Part shown: positions 54,982 through 63,950 of the stretch, one piece after another
How positions within the stretch are numbered: the first letter of the stretch is position 1
Layout: every line of letters starts with the position of its first letter
The notes under the pieces: model-generated
What the model was told of the DNA's origin: nothing
Databases searched by the model: none
Seen by the model: only the letters and a program-made list of their open reading frames with translations
Made by a program: the position numbers and the translations under genes
Assembly: GCF_007567505.1 (NCBI RefSeq)
Contig: NZ_CP041783.1
Location: 3,844,001 to 3,908,000, forward strand
Length of the DNA stretch: 64,000 bases
Direction of reading: 5' to 3'
From: Shewanella donghaensis
Lineage (GTDB): Bacteria; Pseudomonadota; Gammaproteobacteria; Enterobacterales; Shewanellaceae

Positions 54982-56262
54982 ATGTCGATGAAATGGATAA
55001 GTAAGCTGACCGTATTGAGCATTACCGCAAGTTTGTTACTCGTTACTGGTTGCAACGATAACGATGACGATAAAAAGGGGGCTAGCCCTCAAATAAATGA
55101 AACTGTGGTTGTCAGTGTCGGCCCAAGACCGACCTTTTTAGTTAATAAAATGCAAGACAGTGAACTTAAAACTCAGCTGACTCAGTGTGGCGGAAATACT
55201 ATGTATCGTCATGACTTTTCAATTGGTCATCGCGGCGCGGCAATGCAATTTCCTGAGCATACAAAAGAGTCTTACCAAGCTGCGATTGCTACTGGTGCAG
55301 GTGTGGTTGAATGTGATGTGACTTTTACTGAAGATAAAGAATTAGTTTGCCGACATTCCCAATGTGATTTAGCCACCACCACCAATATATTGGCTATTCC
55401 AGAACTTGCCAGTAAATGTTCGGTGCCATTTAGTCCTGCGGATGCAGTTAATGGTGTATTAGCGACAGCACAATGTTGCACCAGTGACATCACCTTAGCA
55501 GAGTTCAAAACCTTAACAGGAAAAATGGATGGTGCTAATCCTTATGCGATAACGGTTGAAGAGTTTATGGCGGGTACGGCTAATTGGCGCACCGATTTAT
55601 ATTCAGGTAGCGGTACCTTGATGACGCACGCTGAGAGTATTGAATTGTTCAAAGCGGCAGGGATCAAAATGACGCCTGAGCTTAAGTCTGCCAGTGTAGA
55701 GATGCCATTTGATGGCTTTAGTCAGCAAGATTATGCCCAAAAAATGTTAGATGAATACATTGCTGCAGATGTGAATGCTGCATCAGTATATCCCCAATCT
55801 TTTAATCTTGATGATGTTAAATACTGGATAACCACTAATCCTGATTTTGGTGAACAAGCGGTTTACTTGGATGATCGTTATGACCTTGCTGATTTTGATC
55901 CACAAAATAGTTTAACCTGGACACCCAGTATGGATGAACTGGCCAATGATGGGGTTAACATCATTGCTCCGCCTTTGTGGGTATTAGTGACACTTGATGC
56001 AGAGAATAATATTGTTGCTTCTGAATATGCAAAATCAGCCAAATTAGCAGGTTTAGATATCATTACTTGGACGCTTGAACGCTCAGGTTTGTTAGCAGAT
56101 GGAGCTGGTGGTTGGTATTATCAGAGCATCACAGATGCAATCGATAATGAAGGTGATGCATTTGAATTATTGGATGTACTTGCCAAAGATGTTGGCGTAA
56201 TTGGCGTGTTTTCAGACTGGCCTGCAACGGTAACTTACTACGCTAATTGTATCGGTCTTTAA
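54982..56262 (+). CDS. Glycerophosphodiester phosphodiesterase lipoprotein
   Basis: 426 residues. Lipobox LLVTGC gives acylated C24, followed by an acidic linker NDNDDDKK. The GDPD active site is visible as GHRG (H83, R84), PEHT, E110-C-D112 and H125 (CRHSQC). These give the catalytic His pair and the metal-binding acids. GDPDs cleave glycerophosphodiesters to glycerol 3-phosphate and an alcohol. A Cys-rich insertion (146-166, including CC at 165-166) follows the first strands and is not part of the minimal domain. GGAG lies before the first ATG. Envelope location suggests scavenging of phospholipid head groups. Confidence 0.9.
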   Translation: MSMKWISKLTVLSITASLLLVTGCNDNDDDKKGASPQINETVVVSVGPRPTFLVNKMQDSELKTQLTQCGGNTMYRHDFSIGHRGAAMQFPEHTKESYQAAIATGAGVVECDVTFTEDKELVCRHSQCDLATTTNILAIPELASKCSVPFSPADAVNGVLATAQCCTSDITLAEFKTLTGKMDGANPYAITVEEFMAGTANWRTDLYSGSGTLMTHAESIELFKAAGIKMTPELKSASVEMPFDGFSQQDYAQKMLDEYIAADVNAASVYPQSFNLDDVKYWITTNPDFGEQAVYLDDRYDLADFDPQNSLTWTPSMDELANDGVNIIAPPLWVLVTLDAENNIVASEYAKSAKLAGLDIITWTLERSGLLADGAGGWYYQSITDAIDNEGDAFELLDVLAKDVGVIGVFSDWPATVTYYANCIGL

Positions 56263-56291
56263 CCTTCAATTAGTGCTTGGTGTACACCAGA

Positions 56292-56319
56292 TAAAGGGGT
56301 GAAGATATTTACCCCTTTA
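56292..56319 (+). terminator. Hairpin after the GDPD gene
   Basis: TAAAGGGGT pairs with ACCCCTTTA around a 10-base loop; no T run follows, so termination is uncertain. Confidence 0.5.
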
Positions 56320-56392
56320 AATGTCTATATGATATTAGAGCCGGATTGAAGGTACTGACAAACAACTCAATATTAGCTGTAAAATCGGCAGT

Positions 56393-56737
56393 TTATGAAG
56401 CTGGGCAATCATAAACATTGGCCATGATTGTCACTGAAGTGGCAAAGGCTTTAGGTTTGAACAAGTAAATCGTATTGGCATCCCGTTCAAGCGCATCATT
56501 TCGCAGTTGATTAATCGCGCCCTGAGTTAAATCCTTATTTGAAATAAATAAGTAATCGTACCAATGACCTTGAGAGCCAATAATGTTGCCTTTTAATTGG
56601 CAGAGCCCCATCTCACCTTGTCCTTCCCAAAGAATGGCGACACTTTCACTATTTTGATTCGCTGTACTGACACATGCTGTTAAGCCTAAGCAAGCGAGCA
56701 ATGTGGCTAATGTGCTTAGTTTGTTTACTTTGTTCAT
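56393..56737 (-). CDS. DUF4156-like lipoprotein
   Basis: 114 residues with lipobox LTAC near residue 22. The mature part has the DUF4156 pattern: a Cys in GLCQLKGNIIGSQG, a helix NQLRNDALERDANTIYLFKP, and a final VTIMANVYDC. The two cysteines probably pair. Members are small envelope lipoproteins of unknown role (E. coli YjeI-like). It is monocistronic, convergent with the GDPD gene. Confidence 0.75.
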   Translation of the reverse strand: MNKVNKLSTLATLLACLGLTACVSTANQNSESVAILWEGQGEMGLCQLKGNIIGSQGHWYDYLFISNKDLTQGAINQLRNDALERDANTIYLFKPKAFATSVTIMANVYDCPAS

Positions 56738-56880
56738 ATCGGCCTTAATTAACGGTTAGTCATGCCATATCTTCTACTATGACTATACTTATTGATGCGT
56801 GCATTCAACTTACTGAGTTAGGGTCTACTATGCAATAGTATGGCAATCAGTATGGTGAGTATTGCTCGTTGTTTTAGATA

Positions 56881-56945
56881 GCAGTTATAAATAGCAGTTA
56901 TAGATAGCAGTTATAGATAGCAGTTATAGATAGCCCTTATAGGTC
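56881..56945. repeat. 13-bp tandem repeat upstream of 56996 gene
   Basis: Four units of GCAGTTATAGATA (the first is GCAGTTATAAATA) run from 56881 to 56932, with a degenerate fifth to 56945. The array ends about 50 bp before the next start codon. Confidence 0.9.
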
Positions 56946-56995
56946 GTTGATAGGGATTTGGCCGTTGCAAAGCAGGCTATAAATAGGGAATACAT

Positions 56996-57316
56996 ATGGG
57001 TACCATCAATTTAGATAATGAAACCGTGATTAAGTCGACTTTTGCGACGGCTCAAAATGGGGCGTTTAGTGGCGATGGTCAGTTATCTCTTACTCAAAGT
57101 CGATTGTATTTTGAAGCGTCAAATAAAATATTTGAAATGGGCCCTTATGAAATTAATTTAACGGATATTATTAAAGTAGAAAAATGTTGGGGAACGGGTG
57201 GTGGCGTATTACCTATTACGGCAGATGCTATAACGATTGAATTAAGTAACGACAAACATTACAAGTTTATGGTGGCAGACTCAGAAGTATGGATAAAATT
57301 ACTCACAAATTTGTAA
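56996..57316 (+). CDS. Small GRAM/PH-like protein of unknown function
   Basis: 106 residues, no signal peptide or membrane segment. GDGQLSLTQSRLYFEAS, NLTDIIKVEKCWGTGGGVLPI and SEVWIKLLTNL recall bacterial GRAM-like or PH-like domains (strand, strand, then C-terminal helix), but the match is from pattern memory only. GGGAA precedes the ATG. A 13-bp repeat array lies in the promoter region. Function is unknown. Confidence 0.6.
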   Translation: MGTINLDNETVIKSTFATAQNGAFSGDGQLSLTQSRLYFEASNKIFEMGPYEINLTDIIKVEKCWGTGGGVLPITADAITIELSNDKHYKFMVADSEVWIKLLTNL

Positions 57317-57350
57317 TGTCCTTTTTGGCCAAGCCATGGCATTTAAAAAC

Positions 57351-57382
57351 AAAAAAGCTGAATCAAATGATTCAGCTTTTTT
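57351..57382. terminator. Bidirectional terminator
   Basis: AAAAAAGCTGAATCA pairs with the complementary arm ending GATTCAGCTTTTTT around a three-base loop. It serves the 56996 gene and convergent ppaC. Confidence 0.88.
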
Positions 57383-57407
57383 AGTGCTAGCGTAACTCAA
57401 GCACCAA

Positions 57408-58334
57408 TTATGCCTTAGCGAATACATCCTGAAGTGATGGTACCACTTGCTTCTTACGGCTCAATACACCATCTAACCATACACGGCCTTCAACGGTTGC
57501 TTTACCGTAGGCTTGTTCAGTTAAATTAGCATTGTCAGAAACCACTAGCATTTCTGAACCTTCTTTCATGATATCAGTTAGCAGTAATAGTACACTGTGA
57601 CGATTACCTTCAACTTTAAGTGCAGCAATATCAGCTTCTAAATCCGCTTTGATATCGTCAAATACCGCTAGGTCGATAACTTCTAGTTGGCCAATACCCA
57701 CTAAGTTACCGTTCATGTTGAAGTCTTTAAAATCGCGCATGACGAGGTCACGGGCTGGCGTCCCTTCAACTGCAGATTTTACTTTGAACATTTCCATGCC
57801 CACTTCTTTGAAGTCTTCAATGCCAGCAATTTCTGCTAATGCTTCAACACAACGAATATCGGCAGTGGTACAGGTTGGAGATTTGAAGATCACAGTGTCG
57901 CTTAAAATAGCGCACATCATGATGCCAGCAATATCAGCTGGGATTTTTACCTGGTAAAAATCGTACATCATTTTGATCACGGTATTACTACAGCCAACTG
58001 GACGGATCCAACACTCAAGCGGTGTTGAAGTGGTTAAGTCACCCAATTTATGGTGATCAACAATACCGACAATTGTTGCCAGGGCAATGTCATCTGGTGC
58101 CTGGGTTAATTCAGAGTGATCAACGATATACACTTCTTCACCAGCGTAGCTTGTTTTGAACTCTGGTGCATCAAAACCAAATCTATCAAGGATATAGGCT
58201 GTTTCTGGTGATAACTCACCTAAACGTGCTGCAATTGCAGGCTCTTCAATTTGGTTTTTTAGGTAAGCAAGTGCGATCGCACCGCAGATTGAATCTGAAT
58301 CAGGGATCTTATGACCCACTACATACATTGCCAT
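57408..58334 (-). CDS. ppaC: Manganese-dependent inorganic pyrophosphatase
   Basis: 308 residues of the family II (DHH) pyrophosphatase, which hydrolyses diphosphate in the cytoplasm with Mn2+. VVGHKIPDSDS holds the first metal ligands. YIVDHSELTQ and GIVDHHKLGD provide the DHH motif. The C-terminal DHHA2 domain holds the GNRHSVLLLLTDI segment with the Arg/His that bind diphosphate. AGGAG lies eight bases before the start at 58334. It is monocistronic. Confidence 0.93.
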   Translation of the reverse strand: MAMYVVGHKIPDSDSICGAIALAYLKNQIEEPAIAARLGELSPETAYILDRFGFDAPEFKTSYAGEEVYIVDHSELTQAPDDIALATIVGIVDHHKLGDLTTSTPLECWIRPVGCSNTVIKMMYDFYQVKIPADIAGIMMCAILSDTVIFKSPTCTTADIRCVEALAEIAGIEDFKEVGMEMFKVKSAVEGTPARDLVMRDFKDFNMNGNLVGIGQLEVIDLAVFDDIKADLEADIAALKVEGNRHSVLLLLTDIMKEGSEMLVVSDNANLTEQAYGKATVEGRVWLDGVLSRKKQVVPSLQDVFAKA

Positions 58335-58402
58335 TTGTTACGCTCCTATAAATTTGCAGCGATTTTAACAAGAAATAACCGCCTGACCAATCTTTACCAA
58401 TA

Positions 58403-58430
58403 AAAAAGCCCCAGAGAGTAGTCTGAGGCA
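58403..58430 (-). terminator. Terminator of the desulfurase fusion gene
   Basis: On the minus strand GCCTCAGA pairs with TCTGGGGC (one G-T pair) and a run of six T follows. Confidence 0.8.
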
Positions 58431-58485
58431 ATTCAAATCAAGTTATCTTCATGTTTGCGAGCTTGTGTTGACTCGCTCACTTTTA

Positions 58486-60789
58486 CTAACTGAGCGCATA
58501 ACCCCCTTTAAGGTGGGCAATATTGTCAAAACCTAAGCGCTGCATAGCTTGAGCGGCTACCATCGAGCGGCTACCACTGCGACAAACCAATACCCATGGC
58601 TTATGTTTTTCATGTTGATGTTGCTGAATAAACTGCACTAAACGCGTCAATGGCACATTTTCACTGGAGCTGGTGGTATGTTGCAGTGCATATTCGTGGG
58701 GCTCACGGATATCAATCAAGGTAACCTGGTGCTGAGATAATGCGGTATTGAGACTGTCAGCATTGTATTCAGTAATACAGTGTGCAGACGAGGCATTAGC
58801 GGGTAATGCACCACAAAGGATTTCAGTACCTGACTCATCACATAATTGGCTATCAAGCAGGGCTTTTTGAGCTTCAAATTGCGCTAGAGACAGTTCACCA
58901 TTTAAGGTATTCGCCAATAACGTATTACGGCAACACTCTGCCATTAATGAGGTCGTGAACTCATTATTATAGTCGTGGCTGGCACAAATTAAAGTGTGAT
59001 TACCAATTAGTGTATGAAGCTGTTTAAGACTATTGAACATGGCTTTGGCGCTACTGCTGTCAAAGTTGGTTCTACCTAAACTGCCCATTAAAATGGTGTC
59101 ACCACAAAAGGCAAATTGGCATTGCTGGCTTAATGGTTTCGATTGCAGTGCATCGGCACATAACAACAAGCTGATACTATCAGCGGTATGCCCAGGCGTT
59201 GCTACTTTCACTAGCGATTGATTGCCGATCTTGATGTATTCAAAAGTCTCATTGGCTTCTGAGTGAGTGTTTACCGTTTGTGGCCAACCTAAATGGTCAG
59301 TTAACTGCATCGGTAAATGTCTATCTGCAAGGAATTGTCTGCTTGAATCATGGTCTGCATGACCATGGGTATCGATAACAGCGACCAACTCTAGCTGTTG
59401 GCATTGTAGTAGGGTATCTAAACGTTCATTAAGTTCTGGCAATGGGTCGATAATGATGGCTTGTTTACTTTGCTGGTCAGCATAAATCCAAGTACAGCTC
59501 GGGCCTGAGCGTAATTGAACCAAACCATTCAATGGCTGCTTCTCACTAATTTCACCAGTGTCTAAAATCATACAACTGTGAGTCAGCGCTTTAGCCGCTG
59601 ATTGAATTCGAGTGCAGGCTTCATCGACTTGCTCTTGGGTCATTGCTGGCCCAAATGACATTCTAATAGCCGCTTCACTTTGCCATTGAGGCAATCCCAT
59701 CGCATCTAATACAAAGCTACGGGTGACTTTTGATGAGCAAGCGGAACCTGAACTTACGCGAATATTGGCAGCATCAAACAAGTCCATGATCTCTTTGCTG
59801 CTAAAACCTTCAATAGCAAAATTAAGGGTTGTTGGCACACTATTAGTAAAACTATGGTTGAACACCACCGCAGGAAAAGCGTGTTCAAGGGTATCAACAA
59901 ATTGCTGCTGGTAACGCCTTAGGGTATCAACATCTGCAAACTGAGTTAATTGCTTAGGATCTGCTTGATTGTCATGGGTGTTTAACAGCATATCAAAAAT
60001 GACATTAATCGCTGCCATACCGGGTAAGTTTTCAGTGCCAGATCGCAAGCCGCCTTCTTGGCCCCCACCAGCAATAATCGGAGTAAACGGGGCGTTCTCG
60101 CGAATATAAACAAAACCAATGCCTTTAGGCGCATACAATTTATGACCGCTAAAAGGGGCGTAATCAATGCTGGTTTTTGATAGGTTAAGCGCTGTTTTAC
60201 CCAGAGCCTGAACACAATCTACTAACCAATATATGCTCGGGTTTGCCTGGCGAATAACCTTATCCAGTTGCGCAAGGTTTTGATATACCCCGGTTTCATT
60301 ATTCACAGCCATGGTGCAAATCATTAAAGCATTTGGCGCTTCTTGTGCAATAAACTCGTGATCAAGATTACCGAGATGATCCACTGGAATCGCTTTGATG
60401 TCAGCGTTGATTTCTAAAATACTATTCCAGTGCTTTAGCGATTCAGGTACCGCTTTATGTTCAGTTGCACCGTAAAGTAGGCTGTATGTTTGATCGTGCT
60501 TCATCATCTTTTTAGCGGCAACTAAAGCTGAAATGATCGCTGTTTGGATCCCTTCAGTTGCACCACTAGTAAAGATAACCGTTCCTGATTCTGCACCAAT
60601 AACTTGTTTGGCTTTTATGCGAGTCTGTTCCATCAGATTTTTTGCTTTAAGCCCGGTGATATGACTACTACTGGGATTGCCGAATAAGGTTTCCATAGTG
60701 GCTAATGACGCTTGGGCGGCTTGGGGTAATACCGGTGTGGTGGCATTGGCATCTAAATAAATCTGGCTTAATTCCGTTGAGCTTTTCAT
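58486..60789 (-). CDS. Triple fusion: cysteine desulfurase / MBL persulfide-dioxygenase-like / rhodanese
   Basis: 767 residues in three domains, all with intact active sites. Residues 1-400 are a class V aminotransferase of the IscS/NifS type (YLDANATTP, PLP lysine K217 in SGHKLYAPKGIGF, catalytic C351 in SSGSACSS). Residues 405-650 are a metallo-beta-lactamase-fold domain resembling ETHE1: H475-G-H-A-D479-H480, then H534, D564 and H605. Residues 672-767 are a rhodanese with C736 in VCRSGSRS. The family roles are making persulfide from cysteine, oxidising glutathione persulfide to sulfite, and transferring sulfane sulfur. One chain could therefore control sulfane sulfur from cysteine. That coupling is inference. 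It is monocistronic, with no isc or suf genes nearby. Confidence 0.92.
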   Translation of the reverse strand: MKSSTELSQIYLDANATTPVLPQAAQASLATMETLFGNPSSSHITGLKAKNLMEQTRIKAKQVIGAESGTVIFTSGATEGIQTAIISALVAAKKMMKHDQTYSLLYGATEHKAVPESLKHWNSILEINADIKAIPVDHLGNLDHEFIAQEAPNALMICTMAVNNETGVYQNLAQLDKVIRQANPSIYWLVDCVQALGKTALNLSKTSIDYAPFSGHKLYAPKGIGFVYIRENAPFTPIIAGGGQEGGLRSGTENLPGMAAINVIFDMLLNTHDNQADPKQLTQFADVDTLRRYQQQFVDTLEHAFPAVVFNHSFTNSVPTTLNFAIEGFSSKEIMDLFDAANIRVSSGSACSSKVTRSFVLDAMGLPQWQSEAAIRMSFGPAMTQEQVDEACTRIQSAAKALTHSCMILDTGEISEKQPLNGLVQLRSGPSCTWIYADQQSKQAIIIDPLPELNERLDTLLQCQQLELVAVIDTHGHADHDSSRQFLADRHLPMQLTDHLGWPQTVNTHSEANETFEYIKIGNQSLVKVATPGHTADSISLLLCADALQSKPLSQQCQFAFCGDTILMGSLGRTNFDSSSAKAMFNSLKQLHTLIGNHTLICASHDYNNEFTTSLMAECCRNTLLANTLNGELSLAQFEAQKALLDSQLCDESGTEILCGALPANASSAHCITEYNADSLNTALSQHQVTLIDIREPHEYALQHTTSSSENVPLTRLVQFIQQHQHEKHKPWVLVCRSGSRSMVAAQAMQRLGFDNIAHLKGGYALS

Positions 60790-61213
60790 AAGATAGTGAC
60801 TCGCAAATTGATTAGTTTGTATATAGCTTTTAGTTATAACTAATTTCTTGCGGTTATATTAGCAGGTTAAAAATATCGATCAAGATCACATTTTTACTTT
60901 TTACGAAACAGCTAATTCTCAAAATAACGCCTAAAAAATAGCTTGCTGGAATTGTCATTGGTCAGAAAGACCATGTTTTAGCGGTTAAGGAATGCTCTGT
61001 AATTTATCGATATAGTTTTAAATGGCAGCAGCACTTGCGTGGTTAATCTGATTTTTTGTGGGGTATTTGGGATTTAATTTTGGCAGTTTATGTTTCGAGA
61101 GTCAGATGACACAGCAGGAGTCTTTTGATATTGAACTCTTAAATCAAAAAAGGAATAAAACGATTAGGCTTATTCCTTTTTTATAATGTGGAAGGTTTTA
61201 TTGTTATTAAAAA
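60790..61213. other. Intergenic region upstream of the desulfurase fusion
   Basis: 424 bp. A CRP/FNR-like element (ATCGATCAAGATCACA, 60875-60890, about 90 bp before the start) reads TGTGATCTTGATCGAT on the minus strand and fits one half of a CRP site well, the other poorly. A terminator for the YhcH gene occupies 61146-61182. No gene is seen. Confidence 0.5.
61146..61182 (-). terminator. Terminator of the YhcH-family gene
   Basis: AAAAAAGGAATAA pairs perfectly with TTATTCCTTTTTT around an 11-base loop, just past the minus-strand stop at 61214. Confidence 0.8.
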
Positions 61214-61675
61214 TTATATTTTGACTTTAATGACTACTTTTCTGACATCTTGGGGCGTGTCACTGGTACCGGGCATATGCATGTCATCAGGGAAAAATAT
61301 CGCAAACATACCTGCTTTTAACGGAATAAATGCCGCCTGGTCTTTGTTAGATTCATAATCAAATTCAGTAAAATCATGCTCGGTATGATAAGGCGCTAAC
61401 GGGGTTTGATCTGCAAGAGGTACATAGCCAAACTCTTCTTCGCCACTCACCACATACTGCACATCAATATAACGTTGATGCACTTCAAAAGGTTCCGTGT
61501 GTTTAGGTTTAGTTTGGTAATCATTGACGATAACAAAAATATCTTTGCCTTCAAGCGGGTAACTGCCGACTTCATACTGGCTGAAATCAGTCGCAGCTAA
61601 ATGAGCGAGTGCTGTTGATAATCTAGGGCTTAAAGGATGATAAAGCTGATGATTTGATAGGGTATCGACAATCAT
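61214..61675 (-). CDS. YhcH/YjgK/YiaL (DUF386) family protein
   Basis: 153 residues, single-domain cupin-like fold. The conserved blocks are EGKDIFVIVNDYQTK, HQRYIDVQYVVSGEEEFGY and FIPLKAGMFAIFFPDDMHMPG with VRKVVIKV at the end. The His/Glu set is that of the metal-dependent family. Known members are sugar anomerases (for example NanQ for N-acetylneuraminate). No sugar catabolic genes are adjacent, so the substrate is unknown. Confidence 0.88.
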   Translation of the reverse strand: MIVDTLSNHQLYHPLSPRLSTALAHLAATDFSQYEVGSYPLEGKDIFVIVNDYQTKPKHTEPFEVHQRYIDVQYVVSGEEEFGYVPLADQTPLAPYHTEHDFTEFDYESNKDQAAFIPLKAGMFAIFFPDDMHMPGTSDTPQDVRKVVIKVKI

Positions 61676-61873
61676 GATGAGTCTCTGCGTGAAAGTAGTA
61701 GGGTTATTATCGCTTAATAATTCCTAGCGCACCATCTCGAACATCCACTTCAAGCGTTTATAAACACACAGCTATAGCTGATAAACAAACGCACTTAGAC
61801 AAAGCATCCCCCAGTTAGTTATGATGAGTTGTTGATTGGCAAGGATGATATACATAACTCAATAGGACATATA

Positions 61874-62929
61874 GTGGCAGCATTACGACTACTGGCAGGT
61901 AAAACCGCATTTAAACAAATTGAGCAAAATGGCTTACAACAATCGATGTTTAGTCAATTGTTTGCAGCATCTGGTGGCCCCAAATGGATTGGCGTTGCAG
62001 GACTTGATAAATACTTATTTAGTGAGTTTTTTAACGAAAGGCAATCGCCGCTTTATACCATGGGCGCTTCATCTGGAGCCTGGCGTTTAAGCTGTTTAGC
62101 ACAGAATAATCCCTTAAATTCCTATCATCGTTTTGAAGATAACTACATTGAACAACGTTACGAGACCGTGCCGTCTCGTCAAGAAGTTACCGAACAAGTT
62201 GAGCGTGTCATTAGCGGTATTTTAGGCGCCGATGGTGCGATGGAAATCGTCAATAATCGTATTATACAAAGCCATTTTGTGGTGTGTAAGGCTAAGCATT
62301 TAAATGCCGGTCGGTCTAAAGGTAAGTTGGCTGTAGGACTTGCCGCCACAGCATTATCGAATGCAATAAGTCGTCGAAGTTTAGGTTGGCACTTTGAGCG
62401 ATTGGTGTTTAGTCATCAGCAAGTTAAATCCCCTTTTTCACAATTATCCGATCTGCCGACAGAGCATGCGCAACTGACTCGCAGCAATATCAATCAAGTA
62501 TTGCTCGCGACAGGATCTATCCCATTATTATTAGCGCCAGTCACTCAAATTAATGGTGTGAGTGATGGTCATTATTATGATGGTGGTATTACGGACTATC
62601 ATTTTGATATGCCGTTACACGAGGAAGAGGGCTTAAGTTTATATCCTCATTTTTACCCTTATATGAGCCCTGGTTGGTTCGATAAATCACTAAAGTGGCG
62701 CCGCGCTAAAAAGCATTATCACAATGCACTTATTCTTGCTCCCACAGCTGAGTTTATCGCTTCTTTGCCATATCAAAAAATCCCCGATAGAGAAGATTTT
62801 AAGCATCTTGATACTGATGCGCGAATTGCTTATTGGCGTGAGTCGGTTAAGCGCAGTGAGCAACTGGCTATTGAGTTTGCTGATATTGTTGCCAACCAAT
62901 CAATGATGGATCATATCGAGCGACTCTAA
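61874..62929 (+). CDS. Patatin-like phospholipase family protein
   Basis: 351 residues from a GTG at 61874 (GGA six bases upstream); a TTG at 61829 would add 15 residues. The patatin serine-aspartate dyad is present: GASSGAW (GxSxG nucleophile elbow, near residue 65) and DGGI (near residue 235). ASGGPKW near residue 35 is the oxyanion-type Gly-rich loop. It should hydrolyse acyl esters of phospholipids. No signal peptide or membrane segment is evident, so it is probably cytoplasmic. Physiological substrate and role are unknown. Confidence 0.85.
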   Translation: MAALRLLAGKTAFKQIEQNGLQQSMFSQLFAASGGPKWIGVAGLDKYLFSEFFNERQSPLYTMGASSGAWRLSCLAQNNPLNSYHRFEDNYIEQRYETVPSRQEVTEQVERVISGILGADGAMEIVNNRIIQSHFVVCKAKHLNAGRSKGKLAVGLAATALSNAISRRSLGWHFERLVFSHQQVKSPFSQLSDLPTEHAQLTRSNINQVLLATGSIPLLLAPVTQINGVSDGHYYDGGITDYHFDMPLHEEEGLSLYPHFYPYMSPGWFDKSLKWRRAKKHYHNALILAPTAEFIASLPYQKIPDREDFKHLDTDARIAYWRESVKRSEQLAIEFADIVANQSMMDHIERL

Positions 62930-63371
62930 GTTACTTTTAGCTGCATTGAACTGTATTAGGCTATTTAAGCGGGATTTGAGACGTTTTATCCGTGTATTGT
63001 GCAAGCTTATGGCCTAGTTTGATCATTTATTGAAACTATTTCGTAAATACCCCTGTCTAATAATTAACCGTGTTTTACAAGTAGCCTTGCTTAATAAACC
63101 GTCTGGTAAATAACTCGCTTTGTTGTTGGTTAATTATTGGTTGTGAGCTGTGAGCTTGTCTCAGTTGCTCATTAAGCTAATCAAAAAGGCTGAAAATCTG
63201 CGCTATTCTCGCAAATATAGCGTTGGCTGCTAGACTTAATTATCTTTTAAATATGACAACTTGTTGATTTTTATTGCCCCTTGATGGCAGGTGCCGATAA
63301 CGCTGCAAGCTTTGCTCTAGTTGCCACAGTGGTTAATCGTGGCTGCTAGCATCGTTGTAATGGAGGTTGCT
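62930..63371. other. Intergenic region, no gene seen
   Basis: 442 bp between the patatin-like gene and the LON-domain gene. I see neither a convincing terminator nor an ORF with a ribosome binding site. The in-frame codons from 63321 are not used because GGAGG sits directly before ATG 63372. Confidence 0.5.
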
Positions 63372-63950
63372 ATGCAAACGATAGAAATGACGCTATTTAT
63401 CCAAGAAGCGGTAATACTTCCTGGTGGTCGGCAAGAAATGAGGATGGTTTCTCCTCATCAGCTTGCTATGGTTGCTAGTGTGCTAAAAGGCCACTATCGA
63501 TTGGCGTTAGCAGCCACAAAAAGTAACAGTTATCCTCCTTGTTATGATATCGCCACAGAGTGTGAAATTATCGACTTTCATCAGCTAAGCGATGACTCAC
63601 TTAGTATTGTGCTGGAAGGACGACAACGGGTTAAAATTCTGTCAGCGGCGCAGTTGAAAGATCAAAGTTGGATTGCGCGGACCTTGCCTTGTCAAAATTG
63701 GCAACATGAGCCAATTGCTGAAGAGTTTGAAATCATCAGCGCAGCTTTAGAGCAGTTTTATGAAGTGAATCCCGACCTGTTAGACTTGTATAACCAAGTG
63801 CATTTAGAAGATGCTGCATGGGTGAGCCAGCGTTGGCTAGAGGTTTTACCTATGTATAATCGGGATAAGTTACTGTTAGTGGATCAACCCAATTGCCACA
63901 AGACAATGGACTTTGTACTGCAACTGCTTAAATCTCATGTGGATGGCTGA
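63372..63950 (+). CDS. LON peptidase substrate-binding-domain protein
   Basis: 192 residues from the ATG at 63372 (GGAGG five bases upstream). MTLFIQEAVILPGGRQEMRMVSPHQLAMV, CYDIATECEIIDFHQLSDDSLSIVLEGRQRVKI and a helical C-terminal half match the stand-alone LON N-terminal (PUA-like) domain family. It has neither the AAA+ nor the protease domain of Lon, so it is not a protease. Members are thought to bind protein substrates, but the function is undefined. Confidence 0.85.
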   Translation: MQTIEMTLFIQEAVILPGGRQEMRMVSPHQLAMVASVLKGHYRLALAATKSNSYPPCYDIATECEIIDFHQLSDDSLSIVLEGRQRVKILSAAQLKDQSWIARTLPCQNWQHEPIAEEFEIISAALEQFYEVNPDLLDLYNQVHLEDAAWVSQRWLEVLPMYNRDKLLLVDQPNCHKTMDFVLQLLKSHVDG

